A stretch of 64,000 nt of DNA from assembly GCA_963682175.1 (NCBI GenBank), contig OY821774.1, positions 42,174,201-42,238,200 on the forward strand. The letters run 5' to 3'. The stretch comes from Triglochin maritima. Taxonomy: Eukaryota > Streptophyta > Magnoliopsida > Alismatales > Juncaginaceae. The position numbers and the translations under genes were made by a program. Positions 11,138 to 21,998 of the stretch are shown here, piece after piece. The notes below the pieces were generated by a model. That model had not been told where the DNA came from. It searched no databases and saw only the letters and a list, made by a program, of their open reading frames with translations. Position 1 is the stretch's first letter. Every line of letters starts with the position of its first letter.

Positions 11138-12930
11138 TGTTGGTTTTTTTACTAATAATCGTTAATCCGTTTTGATAATTAATCAACATATCAATAAAAA
11201 CATGTATCAATTAAAAGATCATTACTTGCATATACGTGTATTATCTGACGTTTCATGAATCAAGTTTGAGTTGAATTAAAGATAAAGATTGAAGCGTAGC
11301 TAGGTTTAAATTCCATGTATTTAGGTTACAAATGTAACTTGGCACTTGAAATCCTTGATTCATTGCATTGCATAACACTTAGAATACCTATACAAGTCTC
11401 ACACTACATTCCAACTATCTTAGACTTCAATAGAAAATCATTGAAACTCATTAGAATTGTAGAACATGAAATATGCACTCAAACGGTCGACCGGTAGAAC
11501 CATTTGGTTCGACCGAATTTCAACAGACATTCCCAGGAAACGTAATCTGTCCAAAACGGTCGACCAACTTTCATTTCCCGTTCGACCGTGCCTTCTATTT
11601 GGTTTGTCTGTCTGAAATCGGTCGACCGGAATATACATTCTGTTCGACCGTTTTATCAATCCTCTTTGACTGTCTGAAATCGGTCGACCGAAACACTTGT
11701 TTTGTTCGACCGTCTCACCTTGTCGAGTGTTAGAAATTTGTTTATCCTATACAAATCCTTCAGCCTATCAGTTGTCGACACGTGTCCAGTCAGTGAGACA
11801 TTCGGTCGACCGAAACTTCGTATTCGTTCGACCGATTGTATTGTCGTATTTGTATTAAATATGACTGTTATACTTGTCGTATACTCCAACGGTCGTATAC
11901 TCCAACGGTCGTATACACATTTTCTCAACTAACCATCTTTTGGATTTGGTCTTTCGGTCGACCGGAAGCTTCTTAAACGGTCGACCGAGTCTTCAATACT
12001 TCCTAGACCCATTGTTTCTGGGCATTTTCGGTCAAACCATTAACTCATTCTGTTCGACTGATTACATTTGTTTTAATCATGTCTAAAATCCAACATGACA
12101 ACCGGTCAACCAAAACTCTACTCACGGTTGATCGATACTTATATATGTTCTAGATCCAGTCCTACTGTTCATTTTCGGTCGAACTGGTGTTCCAAACCGT
12201 TCGACCGATCACTTAAGTTCTAGCCAAATTAGATCGTCCGTTTGCGTCTTCGCTCGACCGAACCTTGCACTGTTGCATTCCGGTCGACCGTGTTACACAA
12301 TCCGGTCGACCGTTTGTCTCCAGAAATGTGTCATGTCACTTCCTGACTTGTGTTTCTTGCACATCTTTTCACCATTTCAATCCCAACGGCTAGAACTAGT
12401 TTAGAGCATATAAATAGAGCTGAGAACAGTTCTACAAGCCACCCAATATTTCTCCAAGCTCAAATCTCATTACTACTCTCAATTTGCTCTAAACACTTGT
12501 GCTCACATCTTCTCATTTGAAATCACCATCATTTGATTGCATCATTCATTTCAAGTTCTCTTAGTTGTTGAAGTATTAGTCTTCAAGAGTTGTACAAATC
12601 TTCCGGAGGGAAGCTCTTCTTGGATTGTGAGAAGGTGGTCCAAGCTAGGCGAGGATGTTTGCAAAGCTTGTGGTGTAAAGGCGTGATCTCGGCCCGCAAC
12701 GGAGATCAGATTAGTGGAGGATGCGAAGTTTCTCGAGTAAGAGCAATTCGTAAGAGAGGACTAGGATCCGGTGGTTGGATCCAAACCTCTATACATCCGG
12801 AGTTGTGGTTTGTTGTTCTCTCTTTCATATTTATTGTCTTATCTTTTAATTTGCTCATAGTTCCATTAAAAACCTTAATTAGTCTATTCACTCCCCCTTA
12901 GACTAAGTTTAGGGGCTAGTAGATCCTACA
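11138..12930 (+). mobile_element. LTR-C: solo LTR with the longest palindrome array
   Basis: The LTR begins TGTTGGTTTTTTTACT and ends AGTAGATCCTACA (1793 bp). The flanks AATAT (11133-11137) and AATAC (12931-12935) match at four of five bases, an aged target duplication. No internal domain is present. The U3 from about 11480 to 12320 carries more than 15 palindromes of the CGGTCGACCG type, often in pairs 20-30 bp apart (for example ATCGGTCGACCGGAA then TGTTCGACCGTTTT). A CCCAACGGCTAGAA element and TATAAATA (12409-12416) follow. The U5 shares GGATTGTGAGAAGG, CTCGGCCCGCAACGGAGATC and GAGAGGACTAGGATCC with its relatives. Open frames inside it are artefacts of the repeats. Confidence 0.85.
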
Positions 12931-13198
12931 AATACCATATGTCAAGTATTAAAAAAACCACCCTAACTCTACATTAAATACCTCAACCAACCTGTGAAAT
13001 TACCTTTTGTGTTTTATGAAATCACATTCACATGTACATGAAATTTCCCCTATATGTGTTGGTGTTTGAGGTTTAATTGTACATTTCTATCGATTGAGAA
13101 GACAGAAAGACAAAACAAATGTACTATGTAAAGACGAACACAATAAAAACATTTAGGTATGTCGAAATCAGACACGACACAATAACACAACACGGACA
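12931..13198. other. Short spacer, nothing recognised
   Basis: AT-rich sequence without gene or clear repeat, lying between LTR-C and the ACACGA-rich tract. Confidence 0.4.
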
Positions 13199-13392
13199 TG
13201 ACACGATAACTTAGTGTATAGGTACCAGAACCTGTACATGAATACACGATACGATACACTAACCCTTATCAGGTCGGGTTCGTGTATAAGGGTTCATACA
13301 CGAATACACGATAAGGTATCATGTATACACGATATACACGGTTGTACACAATACACGATTGTACACGATACACGATACACGATAGACACGTT
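13199..13392. repeat. Degenerate TACACGA-rich minisatellite
   Basis: A run of imperfect copies of the words ATACACGA, TACACGAT and ACACGATA, densest at 13290-13392, with GTTCGTGTATAAGGGTTCATACACGA in the middle on both orientations. The open frames across it reflect the repeat rather than protein. Confidence 0.7.
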
Positions 13393-13479
13393 AGGACCCG
13401 GATCCACCTAAACCGACTAACCAAGCCAATTAAGCCAAACTCAATTAGCCTTTATCGGTCTTTATCGTGTCTATTGATT

Positions 13480-14640
13480 AGTAGCATATCATGCATCATA
13501 TTTATGCTATATATCCTTTATTTTACGAAAATATTGTGCTACTCAAGTTGTTGTTTGTAGTGTTTCAGGAATTAGGTAATAAAGAAGAGGAAGAGATCAA
13601 AAAAGACTTAAATGTAATAAGTATGTACTAATTTGGAAGGTTCTGGACCTATTTGTAATGCACAATGGGCTGGATCGCAAACCAGGAAGGACCCAAGTGC
13701 AAACCCGGAGGGACTTGATTGTGAAGTGCAAAATATGGTGACACATGACTTGAATCAAATCAGTATTTCGCCAATTAAACTCAACGTGATTTGAGCCAGA
13801 AGACTAGGACATCACCCTACGTGCCAAATGAAGATATAAAGTAGACGCAAAATTTCAACCGGATCAGAAGCAATCGATCCGCCACTGGCGGATCAAAATG
13901 CTCCAATTCGGTTGCAATTTTGGTCGTTGTTTGGGTTGTCGGGTCATAGCATTCTTGGACTATCAGATGTGATTTAGAGTCGTCCGATTATTCCCAGATT
14001 AATCCTAACCATGTATTGGTCTATATATATCATTGTAATCCATCATATCCCTTGATTAACGTCATTTCATGCTTATATTTGTATCTTATATCCATTATCT
14101 TACACCTAAGCAATGCTACGTGACGAGTTTTATGTTTGAATTTCAGAAATAAATTGGTTTGAAGAGATGAAGCATGAAAGGACCCAAAAGCAGGGAAAAG
14201 ACTTAGTTGTGAGACCTGGGGACTAAGATGCAAGGGAGAAGGACCTGAACGTAAGACCAAAGGACCAAAGAGCAAAACAGAAAACTCCACACCATCATAG
14301 GGAGTATTTTGGCAATTCTATTCGGGTCGGAGCTCCAACAAGTAAAGTAGATGCATCAAAGACCAACAAAGACATCCAGAAATACCCAGAATAAAATCCA
14401 GCGTGATCCGAACCATATGGACTGCCAATTGGCGGTCCAAGACTTCTAATTGGCGGTCTGTTTTGGCCCAAATCCGCTAAGACTTTGGTGGGTCGCGTAT
14501 TAGTGTGTATTTAGTCGATTTCTGGTATTTGTTTAGTCTCACATCGGGGGATTGTCCCGGATTGCCTTTTTCTTTGGCTATAAATAGAACTCTTCACCTT
14601 CTATTGTTACCTACCCATTGCTTGGTGGCATTTTCCCTAC
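13480..14640 (+). mobile_element. Two tandem, diverged LTR-like units with TATA box
   Basis: Two units of roughly 540-600 bp (about 13480-14020 and 14030-14640) share an order of motifs: an AT-rich start with ATATCC-TTATTTTAC, a FTTTCAG-AAT-type AATTTCAGAAAT segment, GGACC-rich AGGACCCAA words, AAAGTAGA-GCA, GTGATC/GGATC-rich palindromes (GATCCGCCACTGGCGGATC; GGACTGCCAATTGGCGGTCC), and a C/G-poor end. The second continues into TTTAGTCTCACATCGGGGG, CTATAAATAG (about 14578) and a polypurine/pyrimidine leader, the layout of an LTR promoter. No target duplication was identified. The family is not assigned. Confidence 0.45.
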
Positions 14641-15604
14641 TAAGGAGTGAGCCTTGAAGCAAAAACTCAAGACGGAGAAGAATGCTACCTTCAATGTGAG
14701 TCATTTGTTAATAAAATAATTCTTCTAGTTTCTTTTAATATTGTCTTTTAATTTGTGCATGCTTGTTTAGTCTTTCTTTTCCTTTTAAGCTTCTTTAATA
14801 TTTCTTGCTTTCTTAGGGTAATTTCATTTCAGTATAATGCTTCATCTTGTTTAAATAGTTAGTGTAACGAGTAGTGAGTAGATCCATCACCATTTGGGGG
14901 TGAAAAAATATGTGATATGATCATGTAGTGTATTAAGTGTGTGTTATCTTAATGCCTTGAGCTTTATATGATTTCCATAACCATCTAATGAGTCTCCACT
15001 CTTATCTTTGATATGCTAATGCTCTTGAATGAAGCTTAGCCTATGCTTTGATTAGTGGACCTATTTTATGGGGGAATGATAAGGTTAGGATATGGCTGGA
15101 ATTAAGATTGGAAACACAAGTTGTAGTGTATGTACTCTTGTTGCCTTTACCTTGGTTAATGTCTTGTATGTTTTAATGATATAGTCTTATCTTAATTCAT
15201 GTAGAGGCATAGTAAGGTCTAGTATTTATACTTGAGTTCCTTTAGCTTCATTTCAATTATTGTCTTAATAAAGCCTTAACTAAAAGCAAGTAGACATTGA
15301 CCCTAGGATTTCGGACGCACTAGGAGAGTAATCTAGTTGAGACCGCCATGGCCTGATCGGCGTTGCCTACCTTGTCGATAGTAGGAGGTACTGGATCTCC
15401 GGATCTCGTATCACTTGCTGGGCATTGTGGTCTTCGTTGTAGGGAGGTGAGGCGTTTCGAGGCTAGTGACCTCGAAGTTAGGCATCATCTAGCCTAAGGA
15501 CCCATTGCCTTACATTGTTTGAGTCATGCTTGCTAGTTAGGCTTCTACCTGATCCCATTACGATTAAGTAAATGAAATTAGCAACCTAATGCTCTGATAC
15601 CAAT
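14641..15604. other. Element-internal spacer with a tRNA-Met primer-binding site
   Basis: No coding domain is visible. At 15591-15602 the plus strand reads GCTCTGATACCA, the reverse complement of TGGTATCAGAGC, the primer-binding site complementary to the initiator tRNA-Met 3' end. It directly follows the U5 end of LTR-D on the minus strand, so the start of an internal region lies here, but gag/pol sequence does not follow it. Confidence 0.65.
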
Positions 15605-16644
15605 TGTTAGGATCTTTGACCCTCTAATCGCTACATAAATGCGGAATTAAAAATATTAATCGAATGATTAAGAGATAAGACATGCAAACCACAAAATCGA
15701 CGACATCGGAGTTTAGAGAGGTTCGGCACCCACACCCGGGTCCTAGTCCTCCTCGTAAGCCTCGCTCGATCCCCCGAGCCTCGCTTACGGTTCCACTAAC
15801 CGATCTCCGTTCCGGGCCGAGATCAACGTTGTTTACAATTCCGAGTCTCGCGAACAACCTCACCTCGCTCTTGTCTCCTCTCACAATCCGAGAGGGAGCT
15901 TCCTCGAAGCTTTACAACTTGGTGATTCTTTGAATATGGAGATGGAATCACAATCTAACTAACACTCTATACTTAAGCACACTTGGATATTGATATGGAA
16001 TTGGATATGTAAGTGGTGAAGTTTAGGCTTGAGTGTTGTGGATTGAGAGCTTGAAGATTGAGAGGATTTGACTTTGAGTATTGGATAGATAGGAAGTGTT
16101 CAAGAGATCCAAAACCAACAAATGAGGTCCTATTTATAAGCCTTCAAGCTCAACTAACCGTTTGGGAGTTGGTGGGGGCAATGAACTAATAGGAATGCAA
16201 GATGTGACTTAAGCTCGGGCAGAAATCGATGCATCTTCGGTCGACCGTTAACCAAATGGTAGTCCGAAGAATTGGTCTGATTTAGGAATTCGGTTGACCG
16301 ATTATGTATTGGATCACCGTTTACCAATCTACAGTAGCTTTTATCTATTTAGCCCTAATTAAGTTCCTAGTGCTCAAGTTTACATTAAGCCTTATAGACT
16401 CAATAAATACAAAATTACATGTCTTAGTCTAAAGCTTTGATTACAAGTCTTGAGTCTTGATATCTTTGTCTCAATGCTCATTTCCTTGATTGTCTTGATC
16501 AACCTATTAAGATGTTTACAAGTATAGAAGTATGTATGCAATGCATGTAATCATGTTTGCTCACTTTGATTGACTAGGTTGATTGATTAAGATTAGTTTA
16601 ATTAATCATCAAAATTAATATAGATTAAAGCCAAAAAGCCAGTA
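15605..16644 (-). mobile_element. LTR-D: 5' LTR remnant with adjacent PBS, minus orientation
   Basis: On the minus strand it runs from TACTGGCTTTTTGGC (a decayed TGTTGGC start) to GATCCTAACA at 15605, followed after ATT by the PBS TGGTATCAGAGC. The length is 1040 bp, shorter than LTR-B and LTR-C mainly because the U3 array is reduced to about two palindromes (near 16238 and 16291). The TATA region (TTATAAATAGG near 16130) and the U5 with CTCTCGGATTGTGAG, CTCGGCCCGGAACGG and GGACTAGGACCCGGGTG are kept. This copy fixes the orientation of the family and suggests copia-type priming. No second LTR or coding domain is linked to it. Confidence 0.8.
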
Positions 16645-17440
16645 CTCTATGTTGGGATCGAAGAGCTAGATATGAGCTCGATAAGTTATGCGACTAAAAC
16701 GATGTGATAATCGATGGCATTTTCGACAGTTCGGTTACCTTCTCTCCAAACGCCGCGTATGTTATCAGGATAGTTTGAAACGTCATTCCCTTCTTTCAGC
16801 CTTACACTATTACACTTCTCTTTCCAACACCTTGTTCTCTCAACCACATTCCAGTCCAAGAATGATGCACAACGACGATATCGTCGAGGTCTCACCCATT
16901 GACATCCTCTGCTTCTGCAATTACCTCGCACGACGGGTGTGTGTCGGGTCCTCAACTGGGGTGGTGCAATAGACCTGGCGTTACGGGGGCCCACAATGCC
17001 AGAAATGCCTATTTTACGTGCATGACTCCATATCTCCAGTTTGACCGCCCCCGGAACCACTAGAGGAGGTCAAGCAGACCCTGGCGGAACTCCACCGCAT
17101 GATAGCCGTTGTGGAGCGTCGTTTGTCCGTCATACAAGACACGGTGGTAGACCTCATCATTGACAGTGGTAGGTTTTAATCGTTTCTTTCTTTATTTTCA
17201 GTTACCTGTGGTTATAAGTTAGTGTCCACTCATATTTTATTATTTGGTTTGCGTAGTTTTAACCCTATGACACCAACCCCAACACCCCCTTCCTGGAGCA
17301 CACTTGCCCCAACTGCGGGGCGACCTGTCTCGTCGAGACACTCATCCCTGACCACACGCCATCTTCACTGCTTGAAGTGCCTCCTGGCTTCGAAGAACAC
17401 ATCAGGTGGACTAGGAAGAGGGCGAAGTTATTTTAGTTAA
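16645..17440 (+). pseudogene. Coding-like fragment of unknown origin, possibly transposon ORF
   Basis: The region is less AT-rich than its flanks and has two stretches with good codon quality. One, at about 17050-17180, reads PPEPLEEVKQTLAELHRM then IAVVERRLSVIQDTVVDLI, an amphipathic helix. The other, at about 17275-17437, reads EHTCPNCGATCLVE and ends with RWTRKRAKLF before a TAG. A GTAGGT donor-like site follows the first stretch (17169). Together they could be the last exons of a small protein with a CPxC motif, but I do not recognise it. Upstream, the frame is broken. It sits among transposon remnants, so I favour a transposon-derived fragment. Confidence 0.35.
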
Positions 17441-17661
17441 TGTTTATTTCTATGATGTTTTCTTGTTTTTGTTGTGTATGTGTTAGTTGCCAACTTTGAC
17501 AACCTTGTTTGTTTGTAAAGGAAAATTTGGCTAAAGGAAAGTTTGTTTGTAAATGTGTAGTCAATACACAAGCAGTTATGTTGTTTACGTTGTTTTTTGT
17601 TAATATTCGAATGTTGTTAATTATCGAACTATTTTTTTGTTAAACCCTAAACCCTAAAACG

Positions 17662-17998
17662 ATTCAACTAAATGATTGTTCGTTTAAGTCGTAGACCATC
17701 GAGCTATTATTGAGTTATTATCGAATTACTATCAAGGTACTATGAGAGAACAATGAGAGAAACTTCAGACTGTTCGTCTGAAAAAATTCAAATAAATGAT
17801 TGTTTGTTTAAGTCATAGACCATCGAGTTATTATCGAACTACTATCGAGGTACAAGGAGGGAACAATGAGAGAAACTTTAGAATGTTCGTTTGAAAGATT
17901 CAACTAATTGATTGTTCATTTAAGTAATAAACTATCGAGCTAAGAACAAGTTATTATTGAACTATTACCGAGGTACAAGGAAAGAACAATGAGAGATC
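17662..17998. repeat. Three-copy tandem repeat (about 100-124 bp)
   Basis: Copies start at about 17662, 17786 and 17898. Each has ATTCAACTAAATGATTGTTCG-like sequence, a TTTAAGT block, an ATCGAGCTATTATTGA-type block, a TATCGAGGTAC block and GAACAATGAGAGAAAC. An ACCCTAAACCCTAAA pair just upstream (17643) is too short to be telomeric. Non-coding. Confidence 0.7.
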
Positions 17999-20900
17999 AC
18001 AAAGACAAAAAAACACAAACACACAAAAATTATAAATCTCTTCTAAGTCAATTAGAAGATAATTATCTGCTCAGATGTCGTTGCAAGCCCAAAAGATAGT
18101 TTTGTTTTTCTCTTGGCTCTAACTCAACATAGCAGCCTACCAGAGAAGCTTCTGCATCCCTGGGTCCTTTACGCTCTAGTCGGGTTTATCCATCGGTGCT
18201 ACCGGTGTTCCATCGTCCCAGACAAAGTACCGACAGTGAAGGGTTGGCTCCGAGGAGCCACAAACATAGAACTTTTTGCTAATATTGTTCGAAGTATTGG
18301 ACCACAGCTCTGTTGCCTTCAAACCGCGCCTACAGGTGCGATTGGGTAGAGGTAAAACTCTCAGTATTTCAACGGGGGGACAACCTCCCCATATTGGTCC
18401 ACCGAGGAGTAGTCGTCATTGGCATTGTGTTGGAAGACCATTTTTTTCCAGTGGGGGTGGCGAATCGAATACACAACTAAATGGAAGACACTCTAACCTC
18501 TGATTTTATAGACCTTGTAATGAATGGTTGTGCCTTTTCGCGCAATAATGAAAGGTTGTGTCCTCAAAAGGAAAGAATATCGAATGGTTGCATCTCTTCG
18601 CATAATAATGACTTGTCCATTGCCTCATGGGACATTTCACTTTGACATGTGAACATTTATCATGTTGACCATCGAGCATAATCGAACTCATATTGAGTTT
18701 CTATATAACACATATCGAGTTCAACCGAACCATAGCCAAGTATAACTATCGAGCATACACATCGACTCACACTATCTATCGCGTACCGTCGAGTACCATC
18801 GAACCCGATTGATTTCAAAAATAATTTAAAATATCGAGACAGAGAGAGAGAGTTCTAGACAGAGGTTGTTTCATGTTAGTGGTTCCACGATTTTGGGGAG
18901 AAGTAGAAAGATAAATATATTTTTCAGAGGATGTCAAAGTAGGTTTTTTTTCAAGAGATTAGGTCACTTGAGGCATAGAAAGTTAAATTTTCCTTTTAAA
19001 TTAATAAGCTCATTTCCTTTGTTGAACTTGACTTATTGTGAGCTCACAAGCCACTTAGCTAAGTTTGACAAGCTTGCTCGTCTTGGCTCTCGACCTAGTG
19101 AGCTTGACAAGCTCGTTTGGCTTATAGTTGGACTCGTTATCTCATCAGTCTAATTCGAGACATTAGACATGAGCTATAACTTACAAATTCGGTACACATG
19201 TATATCACGTAATGAGTTAGACGAGTAAACAAGAGGAGCGCATAAGCATTCCCTCAGTGAGCTCGAGGCAACTCATTTAACTAGATTACAGATCAAGCTC
19301 GAGAGATCTCGCGAGCGCAATCCACAATTGACATTCCTAGCTAGTGGGAGATGTGAGGTAGATGTCATGATAAATTAGGAGAATTAAATAATTTTTTGAT
19401 AATATCAACTTTGGTCATGGCATCTTTTAGATGACTTTCGGCAGCATTAGCGATGTGTAAATGTTGCATAAATAACCTAATTTTGTGCACCTAACTTTTT
19501 TGTCATACCCAAACCCGACCAGATAAAGAATAGTGCCTCATTCCCTAAACTCGTACCCAACCCATTAATTTTTGTGTATATGCAACCCAACCCATTATGC
19601 ACACATTAAGATATCGTATTGTTCTACCCAAAATGTACACAACGTGATAAGGTACATGAAAGCTATTTGTGTTTGGAGACAAAAATTTGCTCCACACATT
19701 ATACTCGATTGTACGAAATTTACACGACAACTAGTTACACAAATTGTACAAGGAATTTACACGAAAACATGTTAAACTTAGCAAGTTTCAACTTTAAAGC
19801 AAATACAAGTATGAATGTACGATCGAATTGTTTGGGGCTGCGGTTATGAGATACAACTTGCAAAACCATAAGTCCATGACAATGAAATATTATTTAATTT
19901 TTTTTCTTTCAAATTGAGCCTATTTTGTAGAATGAAAATTTAAAACTATATGTTAATGTCATTGTGTATGTATGGTGTGCTTTCGTGTATCCCAGGCGAG
20001 TACTGAAGAATACGTTATGTGATTGTGTCTAGTTCTTAATTATTTTGGTTTCAAATAGTCGAAGACCTTGTACCCAAACACAACCTCGTTCTCTTATCGT
20101 GTCAGCCCCTTTATCCAAGAAGTACTTGAAAACCCAATCGTGTTATATTGTGTGTTGTGTATGTACTTGCTCTTATATTTCATTGGTAGCTCTTATTATC
20201 TACTTAGAAAAACTCTAGAACTTATTCCTTATCACTTGTGTGCTTCAAGTCTATCTTCTTCAAGGATCAAGAGGGTAGACATCTATCTTCTTCTTCTATC
20301 TTCTCTACTATAAAAGAGAGAATGACCATTTTTTCGGTCATTTTCATTTTTTATTTTTATTTTTTAAAAAATCCACTTCTACAAGACAAGCCATCCCACA
20401 TGCTCGTCTTCCTTATGAGGACGACCTACACCTAAAATATCCTTTTATGAGAAATTATATTACCATTTAGATAACTTAAAAGTCGCCTATACCCCTTAAA
20501 TTTAATATTTAAAAATATTCTAGACAACCTTCTAACTGACGAAAACTTCAATTGCATATTTTGACGGTATTTTGTATATTAACAATGACATACAATCGAA
20601 CAACTTCACACGAAATTATATATGTAACCACCATATTTGAACATCATAATGAACAAAAAAAAAAGAGTTTCAAGTTCTAATATTCTTACTTAAATGAAAA
20701 GCCTACTTTGAACTAGAAGTCTAGTTCAAATTGAAGGGTATTGTGGATATCACGAAGGATATTTTGCTTGCAAGCAATTTGAAAAGACATCACCCCCTTT
20801 ACGACTTTACGTCATTACTTTGTATTATGTACTATTCATAAGTTATTTGCTCGACTTCCATAGGAAAATTGAGGTCCCTAAAAATTAACTGGTTAATTGC

Positions 20901-21998
20901 AATTTGCCCTTTACACTACTAATCTTTAAAACATTGTAATTTTCCTTACCGTTCTTTCACTCGTTGGCAATTTGTCATCCTATGATAGTTTTGACCACAG
21001 AAAATGATCAAACTTGTCTCAACTTAAAATCCAAAATTATCATAAACATTTAGAAAAACATTAAAAATAACTTCATGGACTATATTGTTTATTATTAAAA
21101 TTTAAAAAATTAATATTTGTTTCAAAAAGTTTTGTGGTAATTTTAAATTTTCGGGTTAAGAGCAGTTTGATCATTTTTAGGTCAAAATTAATACAAAAGG
21201 ACAAACTACAATGTTTTTAAATGTCAATGGACAGGAGTGCAAAGTGTCAATGAGGAAAATGATGGGAGGTAAACTGCAACTAATGCTTAAAAATATGTTT
21301 AGATTGGTATTAGTAATAGAAATAAAGTAACGATCTAAGATGAAAACTGACATTTTTAACAATCCTTGTAGAATCCATCAACTTAATTGCCAGATGATAA
21401 CGAAGTTAATTATGTGATAACGGGATTAAAAACTTCGAAAGAATCACAAAACACGAAGAAAGTTTTTTTTGAAGATACGTTAAGTAATAAGTGTGTATCA
21501 CAATATTAAAAGGAAATCATCGTTATGTCCTTTGATGAACTCTCACTAGCCACCATTGACGGTAACATCGGAGTAATGTATAATGTAGAGGGTGACTCAG
21601 AAGCATACTTTCCTTTTGCAAGAAAATTATTGTTCGACTTGTATGATATTTTCTAAGGTTATATTTTCTTGTTCTTTAACAACCTTGATCATAAATCGGG
21701 ACTACTATATCCTATGATGATATATTCGAATTCATATTAGGGTAAAAATCGACCGACTTGTTACTCTTTTGGGGTCTTTGTTGTGATACATAACAAAGTT
21801 TTTTGTAGGGCGTGATTACGAAATTAACCCCAAAAAAAATCTTCGTGGACTTGTTTTAAAAAAAAATGCCGTCAGCGCCAACGGTTACAACGTCGCTGTC
21901 GACACTTCCTTTCTGCTCTCCTTTAAAAACCCTAATTCACCTTCGTCGTCGTCGTCGTCAACCCTAATCCATCGGGAACAGGGGCGATCCGGCGGAGG
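17999..21998. other. Intergenic region upstream of DnaJ, no gene
   Basis: Mostly AT-rich, with patches of decayed repeats: a short direct repeat GAATGGTTG...CGCA-ATAATGA at 18521-18550 and 18581-18611, many ATCGAG/ATCGAA words at 18660-18840, AGCTTG/AGCTCG words at 19020-19160, and an AT-rich tract to about 21800. The frames around 18113-18503 have no recognisable product. The last 120 bases before 21999 contain TTTAAAAACCCTAATTC and a GTCGTC repeat and are probably the DnaJ promoter and 5' UTR. Confidence 0.5.

Noticed and set aside
17643..17660. Telomere-like AAACCCTAAACCCTAAA
   Set aside because: Only two units; common by chance or in promoters, not a telomeric array.
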